From positions 372,001 through 436,000 of the forward strand of contig NZ_CP107968.1 of NCBI RefSeq assembly GCF_036084755.1: 64,000 nucleotides of DNA. The letters run 5' to 3'. Under the pieces are notes generated by a model. It searched no databases. It was not told where the DNA came from and saw only the letters and a program-made list of their open reading frames with translations. Positions 49,389-57,528 of the stretch are shown one piece after another. Source of the stretch: Streptomyces sp. NBC_00370. GTDB taxonomy: Bacteria > Actinomycetota > Actinomycetes > Streptomycetales > Streptomycetaceae. Every line of letters begins with the position of its first letter. Positions within the stretch are counted from its first letter, which is position 1. The position numbers and the translations under genes were made by a program.

Positions 49389-50555
49389 TCAGGCCACACG
49401 CATCAGTTCAGGAGCCGGCCGCCTGGCGGGCGCGACACCGCCGAGGAGATGAAAGGCGTGGGCGGCGGAGACCAGCGTCATATGATGATGCCACCCGGGA
49501 TAGGAACGCCCCTCGAAGTCCCGCAGCCCTCCGTCACGACGCATGGAACGCAAGGCCAGGCGTGCCCGCGCCGGCGCTCCCGCGAGCCGGAGGATTTCGG
49601 CCGGTTTCTCGTTCACGAGGTCGGCCACCACCGCGTACGGCGCCTGCTTGAGCTGCTCCGGGTAGCCGAGGACGAGCCGGTGGAGCTGACCGTCCGGTCT
49701 GAGCCGGACCGTGCAGGCGCGCACCTGGTGCCGGCCGGGAGCGGGAGGGGCCGCGAGGTCCGCCGCCGGACCGGGGAACGAGGCGCGGCGTACGAGCTGG
49801 CCCACCGTCACCGGCCGTTCGGAGCCGCCCGCCGGGAAGACAACGGCGCTCTCGGGAACCCGGGCCACAAACCCCTCACCCGACTCCGACAGCAGGCCCA
49901 GGAGTCTGCCACCCCGCGGCGTCCCGGTCAGATCGGTCACGAACGGCGGCCGGTACCCTCCGCCGGGCTCCCGCGCGGTCCGGAGAAAATCACGGACACA
50001 GTCCTCGGCGCTGGGCGGTTCGTGCTCGTCGGGGATGCGGGCGGATTCACGCAGGCCCTGATCGGTCCGCCACCGCCCGGGGAGCACCAGCCTCCAGTCG
50101 ATCGGCAGCGCCACACCCTCACCGTCCAGGAAAAGGCCGACACCGAGCTGGCAGTTGACCGTGCGGTGAGCCTCGTCGCTGTAGCGCTGGTGCACTCCCA
50201 CCGAATGGCTGCCCCGCTTGGGGAGTTCGGCGACGGCGACCGTCCAGCTCGACACCGCGGCGCGTTCCGCGACCCAGTACGCGAGAGCACGCCGCACCGG
50301 ACGCCAGTCCCAGGGACTGTCGTTGAGGAACTGCTGCAGCGCCTGGGAGGTCCTCGGGGACGAGGAGACCACGGCCGCCATCCGCCGCAGCGACTTCTTG
50401 CCCGGGGTGGCGAGCAGGCCCGTCATGTACTCCCTGGCCCGTGCGCGCTGATCCGATCGCGGCAGGTCGACGAAGATCCGGTCGACGAACCGCGCCACCG
50501 CACCCGTATCAGGCGTAATGGCTCCGTCGCGACAGATGTCGGCGCTGTCCTGCAC
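49389..50555 (-). CDS. IS701-like DDE-fold protein lacking the first catalytic Asp (copy 3)
   Basis: A 388-residue paralogue of the two tandem genes at 17.4-19.8 kb. Landmarks: PGKKSLRRMAAVV, LPKRGSHSVGVHQRY, RTVNCQLGVGLF, PFVTDLTGTP, and DFEGRSYPGWHHHMTLVSAAHAF. The first acidic position is lost (TVAVAELP). GTG start at 50555 has GGAGGA seven bases before. A 26-base palindrome at 50590-50615 lies just upstream. It sits next to the gamma-butyrolactone genes without insertion-sequence ends, pointing to a resident accessory or regulatory gene rather than a mobile element. Confidence 0.75.
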   Translation of the reverse strand: MQDSADICRDGAITPDTGAVARFVDRIFVDLPRSDQRARAREYMTGLLATPGKKSLRRMAAVVSSSPRTSQALQQFLNDSPWDWRPVRRALAYWVAERAAVSSWTVAVAELPKRGSHSVGVHQRYSDEAHRTVNCQLGVGLFLDGEGVALPIDWRLVLPGRWRTDQGLRESARIPDEHEPPSAEDCVRDFLRTAREPGGGYRPPFVTDLTGTPRGGRLLGLLSESGEGFVARVPESAVVFPAGGSERPVTVGQLVRRASFPGPAADLAAPPAPGRHQVRACTVRLRPDGQLHRLVLGYPEQLKQAPYAVVADLVNEKPAEILRLAGAPARARLALRSMRRDGGLRDFEGRSYPGWHHHMTLVSAAHAFHLLGGVAPARRPAPELMRVA

Positions 50556-50589
50556 AACTCATCCTCCGGGACGCTGTGGTCGGGTGTAC

Positions 50590-50615
50590 AAACATAGAGA
50601 GCACTCTCTTTGTTT
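50590..50615. promoter_or_regulatory. 26-base near-perfect palindrome, candidate GBL-receptor binding site
   Basis: Arms AAACATAGAGAG (50590-50601) and CTCTCTTTGTTT (50604-50615) around CA, with one mismatch. It lies 35 bases before the IS701-like copy 3 start and about 150 bases before the divergent TetR gene. The size and centre resemble autoregulatory elements bound by ArpA/ScbR-type receptors. Confidence 0.6.
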
Positions 50616-50765
50616 TCCAGCGACTTCCGGAAGACGCAGGGTGACTTGAGCAAGTTATGACCATGTCGGCGCGCGGGGCGGTTACGGTCCCTCCGGCGGC
50701 TCACGGCTTACACGTCCGCCCCGCACCGTCGCCTGCGGGAGGAGACCTGCGGGAGGCAGTTGACG

Positions 50766-51392
50766 ATGGCGGGGCACGCCGAGCAGACGCGGGCCGTCCG
50801 GACACGCGGGCGGATCGTCGAAAGCGCGGCCGGCGGCTTCGCCGCGCACGGCTACGACGGCACATCCCTGGCTCACGTGTGCGCCACCGCCGAGGTCACC
50901 ATGGGCGCGCTGACGTTCCACTTCCCGACCAAGGCGTCTCTGGCCCGCGCGGTCTGCGCCTCGGGACTCCGCCGGGCCCATGAGGCCGTCGCGGGAGAGG
51001 ACAACGGCGGCGCCCCGCTGCGCTCGGTCGGCCGGGCGGTGCTGGCGCTGTCCGTCCTGCTGTCGGAAGAGGATTCGGTGAAGGCCACCGCCCGGCTCGC
51101 GGCGGAACAGCCGTCGCTGCAGGTGGACTGGCACGGGAGTTGGTTCGCGTCGGTCCGCGCCCAGCTCTACCAGGCCCAGGCCCTGCGTGAGCTGCGGCCG
51201 GGTGTCGATCCCGAGACGGCGACCGTGCTCGTGGCGAGCCTGGTGGCCGCAGTGCAGACCGGCCTGCTGTCGGCCGCCGACCCGCGGAGAGACGGCGCGC
51301 CCTCACCCGTGGCGGAACAGGTGACGAGGCTGTGGCAGTCCCTGCTGGGCGGAATCGGCTCACCCTCGGGCAACGCGGTCAGATGGCACTGA
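50766..51392 (+). CDS. TetR-family regulator of the gamma-butyrolactone-receptor type
   Basis: A 208-residue TetR protein. HTH: RGRIVESAAGGFAAHGYDGTSLAHV then AEVTMGALTFHFPTKASLARAV, the TxGALxFHF pattern shared with ArpA/ScbR receptors and pseudoreceptors. The ligand half (LSVLLSEEDSVKATARLAAEQPSL) deviates from the RAGVRL pattern of true receptors, so a pseudoreceptor or antibiotic-responsive paralogue is plausible. ATG at 50766 follows GGGAGG; a TTG six bases earlier is possible. Convergent with the epimerase gene, overlapping it by 14 bases at the 3' ends. Confidence 0.85.
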   Translation: MAGHAEQTRAVRTRGRIVESAAGGFAAHGYDGTSLAHVCATAEVTMGALTFHFPTKASLARAVCASGLRRAHEAVAGEDNGGAPLRSVGRAVLALSVLLSEEDSVKATARLAAEQPSLQVDWHGSWFASVRAQLYQAQALRELRPGVDPETATVLVASLVAAVQTGLLSAADPRRDGAPSPVAEQVTRLWQSLLGGIGSPSGNAVRWH

Positions 51393-52338
51393 CTCCGGCG
51401 GCCCTGCGGTACCAGGCGGCGCTCCGCGCGAGTCGGGCAAGCGGGCCGGGGCCCGGGTCGACACCCAGCAGCGTCCAGACTCTGTCACTGAGGTAGTGGT
51501 GATCCAGCGTCAGCAGTTCCAGCTGTCGGTCACCGAACCTGCCCGTCGAGCGCCGCAGCAGGGTACGGCAGCTCTCCCAGCTGGCGGCGCCGTCCGCGGG
51601 GGCCGCCAGGCCGTGCCGGCTCAGTTCCTCCCGTAAGGCGGCGGTGCTGACCGCGCGGGGGTGCGCGGCGTGCTGAACCCCTTGGCAGGGACGAGCGCCG
51701 GTGGCGGAGGCGGCCACGAGGCGCGCGAGGTCGTCCACGTCCACCACCGACTGCAGTCCGGTCCCGTGGCCCCACTGCGGCGGGACACGGCGGGCGAGTT
51801 CGGCGATCGCGGGCACGACCCACGCGTCGCCCCGTCCGACGATCAGGTTGGGGCGCAGTACGAGTCCGCCGGCGCCGAGGGTGAAACTCTCGGCGGCCAG
51901 CCGGCTCGCGCTGGCCACCGACGAGGGGGCCGGCCGCAGATCCCGCACATCCACCCCGCGATGCGGTCCAGGCCCGTACACCGCCGATGTGGAGACCTGC
52001 ACGATTCGCTCCACGCCGGCGTCGGCCGCCTCGCGCATGAGGAACATGGTGCCGTCGATATTGACGGCACGGCACAGTTCCGCGTCCTTACCCACATAGG
52101 ACACGGCGTGTACGAGGGCGTCCGCGCCCGCGAGCAGGCCGCGCACGCCCGCCGGATCGCTCACGTCGGCGGACACCCGGCGCACGGCGCCGTCCTGGTC
52201 CTCGGGGACCGCACGTCGCGAGACGGCGACGATCCTGACCGGCCGGCCGCCTGGCCCCGCGGTCATGGCCAGCCGCCGCAGGACGGCCGACCCGACGAAA
52301 CCGGTCGCCCCGGTCAGTACAACGTTCCACGGCTTCAC
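51379..52338 (-). CDS. NAD(P)-dependent epimerase/reductase of the GBL locus
   Basis: A 319-residue extended-SDR protein: VVLTGATGFVGSAVLRRL at the N-terminus, DVSDPAGVRGLLAGADALVHAVSY, and QVSTSAVYGPGPH for the Ser/Tyr region. The lysine that normally follows the Tyr is not in the standard place. The start GTG lies in the stop codon of the receptor gene (GTGA), so receptor and enzyme are co-translated. BarS1-like reductases in other butyrolactone loci reduce the 6-keto precursor; a similar role is an inference from context. Confidence 0.8.
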   Translation of the reverse strand: MKPWNVVLTGATGFVGSAVLRRLAMTAGPGGRPVRIVAVSRRAVPEDQDGAVRRVSADVSDPAGVRGLLAGADALVHAVSYVGKDAELCRAVNIDGTMFLMREAADAGVERIVQVSTSAVYGPGPHRGVDVRDLRPAPSSVASASRLAAESFTLGAGGLVLRPNLIVGRGDAWVVPAIAELARRVPPQWGHGTGLQSVVDVDDLARLVAASATGARPCQGVQHAAHPRAVSTAALREELSRHGLAAPADGAASWESCRTLLRRSTGRFGDRQLELLTLDHHYLSDRVWTLLGVDPGPGPLARLARSAAWYRRAAGVSAI

Positions 52339-52958
52339 ATGCGCCCCTCGTCCAGACTCCGTCCGATCCTCAGCGCACTGGAAACCGGGGGCTCCGCCAC
52401 GGCCGGCAGCAAATACGTCCACAGATCGGTGATGCGCTCCACGAGGTCCTGATGCCGGGCGCTGATCCGGGACAGCAACTGCACCCCGCTGTAGGCGCCC
52501 ACCAGGATCCTGGCGAACTGGGCGGGCACCACACCCTCGCGAAGCTGCCCCAGCGCCTGCGCGGCGATCAGTTCGTCCTTGAACGCCTCTATCCACAACA
52601 GGTAGGGGGCATCGTCCTCAAGGCCGAACGCCCCCTGTTCGATCGACAGTCGGACCCCGGCACGGAACAGGACGTTCCGCTGCAGCTCGCGCGCGAGCAC
52701 GAACGTCCTGTCGATGAGGTGCTGCAATCCGAGCGGACCGGGCACCGCCGGCAGGTCCGCGGCCTGCTCGGCCATGACCGCACGGGCGAGTTCATCTTTG
52801 GATGCAAAATGGAAGTAAAGAGCACCCATGGTGCAGCCGGCCCTGCCGACGATCTTGGTGGTACTCGTGCCCGCGTATCCATGCTGGTCAAACTCCTCGG
52901 CGGCTGCACGGACCAGTGCCGTCCTGGTCTTCACCGCCCGCTGTTGCTGTGGATGCAC
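52335..52958 (-). CDS. Gamma-butyrolactone receptor (ArpA/ScbR family)
   Basis: A 207-residue TetR-type receptor. HTH RTALVRAAAEEFDQHGYAGTSTTKIV and CTMGALYFHFASKDELARAVM. The ligand domain has LQHLIDRTFVLARELQRNVLFRAGVRLSIEQGAFGL, matching the ScbR/ArpA pattern of RAGVRLS and the following segment. It should repress its targets until the diffusible lactone binds. It is divergent from the AfsA homologue with an AGAGCGCTCT palindrome between, and overlaps the downstream epimerase start. Confidence 0.9.
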   Translation of the reverse strand: MHPQQQRAVKTRTALVRAAAEEFDQHGYAGTSTTKIVGRAGCTMGALYFHFASKDELARAVMAEQAADLPAVPGPLGLQHLIDRTFVLARELQRNVLFRAGVRLSIEQGAFGLEDDAPYLLWIEAFKDELIAAQALGQLREGVVPAQFARILVGAYSGVQLLSRISARHQDLVERITDLWTYLLPAVAEPPVSSALRIGRSLDEGRM

Positions 52959-52984
52959 GTACCAATTCCCCTCGACAAAGAAAC

Positions 52985-52994
52985 AGAGCGCTCT
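52985..52994. promoter_or_regulatory. Palindrome AGAGCGCTCT between receptor and afsA-like genes
   Basis: AGAGCGCTCT (52985-52994) lies in the 125-base divergent promoter, 27 bases from the receptor start, followed by CTAGGTT. Half-sites resemble those of the 50590 palindrome. Position is right for autorepression by the receptor. Confidence 0.55.
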
Positions 52995-53083
52995 CTAGGT
53001 TATGGAGCTAAGTCGAATTTGCCTCCACATCGACCAGTACTTCACGCACCTCCCACCGGTTCACCTCCCCTGAGAGGTCCTTG

Positions 53084-54073
53084 ATGCCTGCCGCCGACCC
53101 CGCACCCCTGCCCGGCCCGCACCCCAACGACGGTACCCCCACGCCACAGTCGGCGAAGGTACCGAGGGCGCTCGTGCACAAGAAGGACGAGGCCCAGGTA
53201 CTCCTGCAGAACTGGCGGCACACGGGCGACGACACCTTCGCCGCGGTAGCCCGATGGCCCCTCTTTCCCCTCGCCGCCGACAGCCCCTACGACGAGACGC
53301 TTCTCGCCGAGAGCGTGCGGCAGTGCATACCGCTGGTCAGTCACACCGGCTACGGGGCGCCCCTCGACCACCGCCAGATATGGGAACACTTCCGCCTCAC
53401 CCTGCACCCCGCGGCATTACGTGAGAACACCGGTTCCGAGGCACTGGACCTGCGCGTGCACTGCGAGGACATCACGCGCCGCCGTGACCGTCTCGCCTCA
53501 CTGACCATGCACGTGCGCATGTACCGCGGCACCGAGCACATCGGCACGGCTGACACCCGCTTCCACAACCAGCCGCCCGCCCTTTATCAGCGGCTTCGCG
53601 GACACCGCGGCGACGCTCACCTCGCCATGGCGAACGCTCCCCGTCCGTCGGCGCCACTCCCACCGCACCTCGTCGGTCGCACACACGACAAAGACGTCGT
53701 CCTCGCCCCGACCGGCCGACCCGACCGATGGCAACTGCGCGTCGACGTCACCCACCCGCTCTACTTCGACCACCCCATGGACCACGTACCCGGCATGATC
53801 CTCCTCGAAGCCGCCCACCAGGCGGCGACACACGCCCTCCACCCCCACCCCGCCACACTCTCCGCGCTACACGCCCAATTCCACCACTACGTCGAACTCG
53901 ACGCTCCTTGCTGGATCCAAGCCACCACCACCGAGCTTCCCCACAACCGCGCGCACGTGCACATCACCGCCCTGCAGAACGACCAAGCGGTCTTTACTGC
54001 CGCCCTCACCACTCACGCCCCCGCACAGACACAGCGCTCAACCACCAACCACGCCGCCTCCCAGTCGCTCTGA
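53084..54073 (+). CDS. AfsA-family gamma-butyrolactone synthase homologue with a TTA codon
   Basis: A 329-residue AfsA-family protein with two hot-dog units. First unit: VPRALVHKKDEAQVLLQNWR and SVRQCIPLVSHTGYGAPLDH. Second: HPLYFDHPMDHVPGMILLEAAHQAA, the conserved DHxPGM segment. The enzyme condenses a beta-ketoacyl thioester with dihydroxyacetone phosphate to start A-factor-like lactones. ATG at 53084 has GAGAGG six bases before. Codon 112 (53417-53419) is TTA, so translation should need bldA tRNA. The C-terminal ~30 residues are a T/Q/H-rich tail. Confidence 0.9.
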   Translation: MPAADPAPLPGPHPNDGTPTPQSAKVPRALVHKKDEAQVLLQNWRHTGDDTFAAVARWPLFPLAADSPYDETLLAESVRQCIPLVSHTGYGAPLDHRQIWEHFRLTLHPAALRENTGSEALDLRVHCEDITRRRDRLASLTMHVRMYRGTEHIGTADTRFHNQPPALYQRLRGHRGDAHLAMANAPRPSAPLPPHLVGRTHDKDVVLAPTGRPDRWQLRVDVTHPLYFDHPMDHVPGMILLEAAHQAATHALHPHPATLSALHAQFHHYVELDAPCWIQATTTELPHNRAHVHITALQNDQAVFTAALTTHAPAQTQRSTTNHAASQSL

Positions 54074-54116
54074 CGCGCTGTCGACGGCCGAACCGGGCCC
54101 GCACATGGCCCAAGCA

Positions 54117-54575
54117 CTAGGTGGCGTCGCCGCCGGCGCGCAGGGAGTGGATCATGCTTCGCATGATCCGGAACGCGTCTGACTGCTCGGTCTCGGTCAT
54201 GCCCGCCAGCATTCTGACCTCGACGGACCGGACCGCCACGGTCGCCTTCTCCAGGCTCCGTCGGCCGCGGGGCGTGAGTCGCGCGGGAAGTATCTTGCCG
54301 ACGGGCGCCTCCGCCGGCCTGGTCACGTAGCCGTCCCGTTCCAGGGTCTGGAGCAGCACGTTCATCGACTGCCGTGTCACGAACGCGCCTCGCGCGAGCT
54401 CGGAGTTGGACAAGCCCGGCCGTTGCGCCAGCAGTTCGAGGCAGGAGTAGTGCGTCACGCTCATCCCGAGCGGGCGCAGCACCTCCTCCATGGCTGCGCG
54501 CAGGGCGCTCGACGCCTCTTTCAGCAGGTAGCCCAGTGATTTGTCCAGGTCGACGCCGGCACGCTTTTGACTCAT
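54117..54575 (-). CDS. MarR-family transcriptional regulator
   Basis: A 152-residue MarR repressor: LGYLLKEASSALRAAMEEVLRPLGMSVTHYSCLELLAQRPGLSNSELARGAFVTRQSMNVLLQTLERDGYV, then the wing PVGKILPARLTPRGRRSLE. The ATG at 54575 is embedded in the first of two TGTCAG-N4-CTGACA operators, so the mRNA is probably leaderless and autorepressed. Divergent from a VOC gene, which shares the operators. Confidence 0.92.
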   Translation of the reverse strand: MSQKRAGVDLDKSLGYLLKEASSALRAAMEEVLRPLGMSVTHYSCLELLAQRPGLSNSELARGAFVTRQSMNVLLQTLERDGYVTRPAEAPVGKILPARLTPRGRRSLEKATVAVRSVEVRMLAGMTETEQSDAFRIMRSMIHSLRAGGDAT

Positions 54576-54618
54576 GTCAGCATTCTGACATACATTGGTC
54601 TGTGTCAGGAAGCTGACA
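54575..54618. promoter_or_regulatory. Twin MarR operators TGTCAG-N4-CTGACA
   Basis: Two perfect dyads, TGTCAG-CATT-CTGACA (54575-54590) and TGTCAG-GAAG-CTGACA (54603-54618), centres 28 bases apart, in the 63-base gap between marR and the VOC gene. Both promoters would be covered by a bound MarR dimer pair. Confidence 0.85.
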
Positions 54619-54638
54619 CGAAGAGAAGGAGCATCACC

Positions 54639-55007
54639 ATGCCCGCCACCGGCCCCGACTTCATCTCGCTCCAGGCCCGCGACCTCGACGCTTCGCAGGC
54701 GTTCTACGAGCAGTACCTCGGCCTCGTCCGCTCGCAGGCCGGGCCCCCGCACGCCGTCGTCTTCGAGACGAAGCCGATCGCGTTCGCACTCCGCGACGTC
54801 GTCGCCGGCACCGATCTCGCATCCGTCGCCCGGCCCGGCATCGGGGCGGCGATCTGGCTGCACGCCACCGACGTCCAGGCCATCCACGACGCTCTCGTCG
54901 CCGACGGTCACACCATCGTCTCCGCACCGATCGACGGCCCCTTCGGCCGGACCTTCACCTTCGCCGACCCCGACGGCTACCACGTCACACTCCACGACCG
55001 CACCTGA
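54639..55007 (+). CDS. VOC-superfamily protein (glyoxalase/bleomycin-resistance type)
   Basis: A 122-residue VOC protein: PDFISLQARDLDASQAFYEQYLGLVRSQ, AVVFETKPIAFALRDVVAG, then IWLHATDVQAIHDALVADGH and RTFTFADPDGYHVTLHD. Such single-unit VOC proteins act as dimers in thiol-conjugation, ring cleavage or drug sequestration. ATG at 54639 follows AGAAGGA. Repression by the divergent MarR and release by a ligand is the likely control. The substrate may also be the MarR ligand. Confidence 0.9.
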   Translation: MPATGPDFISLQARDLDASQAFYEQYLGLVRSQAGPPHAVVFETKPIAFALRDVVAGTDLASVARPGIGAAIWLHATDVQAIHDALVADGHTIVSAPIDGPFGRTFTFADPDGYHVTLHDRT

Positions 55008-55107
55008 CAAGGACTCCTCACACAAGTGGCGGGACAACGGTCAGCCACGCTGTCGCACGCGACAAACCCCGCGACGGAGACAGCCGTCCCCCGGGATACT
55101 GGCGCCC

Positions 55108-55851
55108 ATGGATGAGGTCGAAGTCGTCGTCGCCCACTCCGAGCGCGCGACCCTGCGCGTCGGCGATGTGTTCCTGAAGGTGGACGCCGATCAGAAGCGC
55201 CTCGACGTCGAGGTCGCGGCGATGGCCCTGGCACCGGTCCCCACCCCGGAGATTCTGTGGCGCAAGCCGCCCGTGCTCGCGATCGCCGCGGTCCCGGGAA
55301 CGGCGCTCGGCCGCCTCGGCGAGCCGTCGACCGCGTCCCCGGCCGCGTGGGCCGCGGCGGGCGCCGCCATCCGGACGTTGCACGACGCGCCGTTGCCGCC
55401 CTGGCCCAGCCGGGGAAAGGACCTCGCCGAGTTGACGGCGGATCTCGACAGCGAGTGTGAGCAACTGGTGACGAACGGCGTCCTGCCCGCCGACCTGGTC
55501 GACCGCAACCGCCAGGTCGCCGAGGCCGCGCTCCGGCCGTGGACGCCGCTGTTCACACACGGCGACCTGCAGCTCACTCACATCTTCGTCGACGGCGCCG
55601 AGATCACGGGCATCATCGACTGGTCCGAAGCGGGCCCGGGCGATGCCATGTCCGACCTCGCCACCCTCACGCTCGGACACGAGGAACGCCTCGACGACGT
55701 CGTCGCCGGCTACGGCACCGACGCCGACCTCGACGTGATCCGCGCGTGGTGGTCGCAGCGCAGCCTGCTGGTGATTCGCTGGCTGGCCGGGCACGGTTTC
55801 GACCCGTTCGCGCCGGGCTGTGAGGTCGACGTGCTGAAATCCCGAATGTGA
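55108..55851 (+). CDS. Aminoglycoside-phosphotransferase-family (APH) kinase-like protein
   Basis: A 247-residue APH-family protein: FLKVDADQKRLDVEVAAMALAPVPTPEILW for the lysine region, FTHGDLQLTHIFVDGAEITGIIDWSEAGPGDAMSDLA for the catalytic loop and the metal-binding Asp. The Brenner motif has HGDLQLTHI instead of HGDLHPGN, so the substrate is likely not an aminoglycoside. Many such streptomycete proteins have unknown substrates. Start ATG at 55108, without strong ribosome site. Possibly read through from the VOC gene (100-base gap). Confidence 0.82.
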   Translation: MDEVEVVVAHSERATLRVGDVFLKVDADQKRLDVEVAAMALAPVPTPEILWRKPPVLAIAAVPGTALGRLGEPSTASPAAWAAAGAAIRTLHDAPLPPWPSRGKDLAELTADLDSECEQLVTNGVLPADLVDRNRQVAEAALRPWTPLFTHGDLQLTHIFVDGAEITGIIDWSEAGPGDAMSDLATLTLGHEERLDDVVAGYGTDADLDVIRAWWSQRSLLVIRWLAGHGFDPFAPGCEVDVLKSRM

Positions 55852-55944
55852 GACCGCCTCGCCCGGTGGGATCAGCTGGGCGACGCCATCGCGGTTGCCG
55901 ACGGTGGTGATCGCGGCCGGCGGGCGCCGTGGATCACGCGGCGG

Positions 55945-57024
55945 TCATCGCCCGGGGTCGTGGTTCTCCGGCAGGGTCAGGCCTCGCTGGAGCTGGCTTT
56001 CGGCAGTCGCCACGATCGTCTCGGTGACATCCCGGGGTTCCCAGTCCAGCACCGAGCGGGCCTTTTCGTTGCTGATGACGGGAATCCGGCCCTGCAGGGT
56101 CGCGGCGTCCCGCAGGGCGGGCTGGGTCTTCGCGGACTCTCGGACCTGCTCGATCGTCAGCTCGACGGAGGGCAGCAAGTCGGCTGCGGCGGGGAAGTGC
56201 TCACGGAGGATCTGGGCCATGCCGAAGAAGCTGATCGAAGGGCCGCCGACGGCGATGAAGCGCTCGCCTGCCGCCTTGGGGTGCAGCATGGCCCGCAGGT
56301 GGAGGTCCACGACGTCACGTACGTCCACGACGCCGAAGTACATGACGGGCACCACGGGCATCTGTCCGGTCAGCATGCCCCGCACGAGACCCGGGGAGGC
56401 AGAGGGCCGGTCGCCCAGCTGGGGGCCGAAGATGCCGGTGGGGTTGACCACGGTCAGCTCGATGCCGCCGTGGGTGCGGACATCGTCCCAGGCCGCACGC
56501 TCGGCCAGGACCTTCGACTTGTGGTAGGCGGGCAGGCCCTCGGTGTCCGGGTCCGTCCAGTCCTCCTCCGTGTACTGGTTGTCGGGCTTGAGCGTGTAAC
56601 CGACCGCGGCGTAGGAGGACGTCATCACCACCCGCCGCACCCCGGCCGTGCGGGCCGCGGAGATGACGCGCAGCGCACCGTCACGGGCAGGCCGGACGAG
56701 TTCCTCCTCGCTCTCCGGAGGGGTGGCCGGGAAGGGTGAGGCGTGGTGCAGGACGTAACTGACGCCGTCCATGACCCGCGCCCAGCCGTCGTCGACGTTG
56801 AGGTCGGCGACGGCGAACTCCAGTCGGCCGGCGGGGTCGACGTCGGCCTGCCTCAGTGCTGCCAGCACCCCGGCCCGCTGTCCGGAATCCCGAACGGTCA
56901 CCCGGGTCCGGTAGCCGTCGCGCAGCAGCCGGGCGACAGAGTGACCGCCCAGGAAGCCGGTACCGCCGGTCACCAGGACCGTCCCGCTCTCGGTGGTGGA
57001 AGGGGTGAGATTTTCGGTGCTCAT
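55945..57024 (-). CDS. NAD-dependent epimerase/dehydratase (dihydroflavonol-reductase-like)
   Basis: A 359-residue extended SDR of the DFR branch: VLVTGGTGFLGGHSVARLLRDGYRTRVTVRD, VSYVLHHASPFP, then VVMTSSYAAVGY and the YxxxK pair in LPAYHKSKVLAERAAWD. It probably reduces a carbonyl or aldehyde. ATG at 57024 follows AAGGA. It is 13 bases downstream of a MerR regulator gene on the same strand; the two are likely one operon and the enzyme may be involved in detoxification under MerR control. Confidence 0.88.
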   Translation of the reverse strand: MSTENLTPSTTESGTVLVTGGTGFLGGHSVARLLRDGYRTRVTVRDSGQRAGVLAALRQADVDPAGRLEFAVADLNVDDGWARVMDGVSYVLHHASPFPATPPESEEELVRPARDGALRVISAARTAGVRRVVMTSSYAAVGYTLKPDNQYTEEDWTDPDTEGLPAYHKSKVLAERAAWDDVRTHGGIELTVVNPTGIFGPQLGDRPSASPGLVRGMLTGQMPVVPVMYFGVVDVRDVVDLHLRAMLHPKAAGERFIAVGGPSISFFGMAQILREHFPAAADLLPSVELTIEQVRESAKTQPALRDAATLQGRIPVISNEKARSVLDWEPRDVTETIVATAESQLQRGLTLPENHDPGR

Positions 57025-57037
57025 GGTGTTCAGTCCT

Positions 57038-57490
57038 TCAGTGGTCGAATTGTTCCACGACGCGCACGACCGCTTCGGTCGCGTGCGTCTCGGCCGTGGC
57101 GTCCCCGCGGACACGCGCGTCCCACAGGTCCGCCTTCCGGCGCAGATACGTCAGGCGCAGTTGGAGCTGCTCGATGTCGGCGGCCAGCTTCTGCGCCTGT
57201 GAGGCGAACAGGTCACGCTGGTCGGCCGCCGCGGACGGCCCTTGGGCGAGCAGGTCCAGATAGCGGCGCATTCCACTCACCGTCATCCCGGACGAGCGCA
57301 GGCACGACAGCGCATCGACGCGGGTCACGGTCGCCGGCGCGTACCGGCGATGACCGCTGGACTCGTCCCGGCCGACCGTTCCCAGCAGGCCGATCTTCTC
57401 GTAGTAGCGCAGCGTGGGTTCGCTGAAACCCGACCGTCGCGCCATCTCCTGAACGGTCAGGCCCACTGTCTGCTCTCCGGTCGCTGCCAT
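57038..57490 (-). CDS. MerR-family transcriptional regulator
   Basis: A 150-residue MerR protein: LTVQEMARRSGFSEPTLRYYEKIGLLGTVGRDESSGHRRYAPATVTRVDALSCLRSSGMTVSGMRRYLDLL, then a coiled-coil (FASQAQKLAADIEQLQLRLTYLRRKADLWD). No cysteine pair for metal binding, so it senses organic or redox signals. GGAGG precedes ATG by eight bases. A CTTGAAG direct repeat lies just upstream (57508-57523). Confidence 0.92.
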   Translation of the reverse strand: MAATGEQTVGLTVQEMARRSGFSEPTLRYYEKIGLLGTVGRDESSGHRRYAPATVTRVDALSCLRSSGMTVSGMRRYLDLLAQGPSAAADQRDLFASQAQKLAADIEQLQLRLTYLRRKADLWDARVRGDATAETHATEAVVRVVEQFDH

Positions 57491-57507
57491 ACGGGAAGCC
57501 TCCGCTA

Positions 57508-57528
57508 CTTGAAGCGCTTGAAGTCAAG
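57508..57528 (-). promoter_or_regulatory. CTTGAAG direct repeat and CTTGA/TCAAG dyad before merR
   Basis: CTTGAAG occurs at 57508-57514 and 57517-57523. The outer dyad CTTGA (57508-57512)/TCAAG (57524-57528) spans 21 bases. On the minus strand TTGACT (57527-57522) reads as a -35 element. The arrangement is typical of MerR-family sites controlling their own gene. Confidence 0.5.

Noticed and set aside
55852..55944. Possible small gene between the APH-like and epimerase genes
   Set aside because: Only 93 bases, no ribosome site and no recognisable product in any frame.
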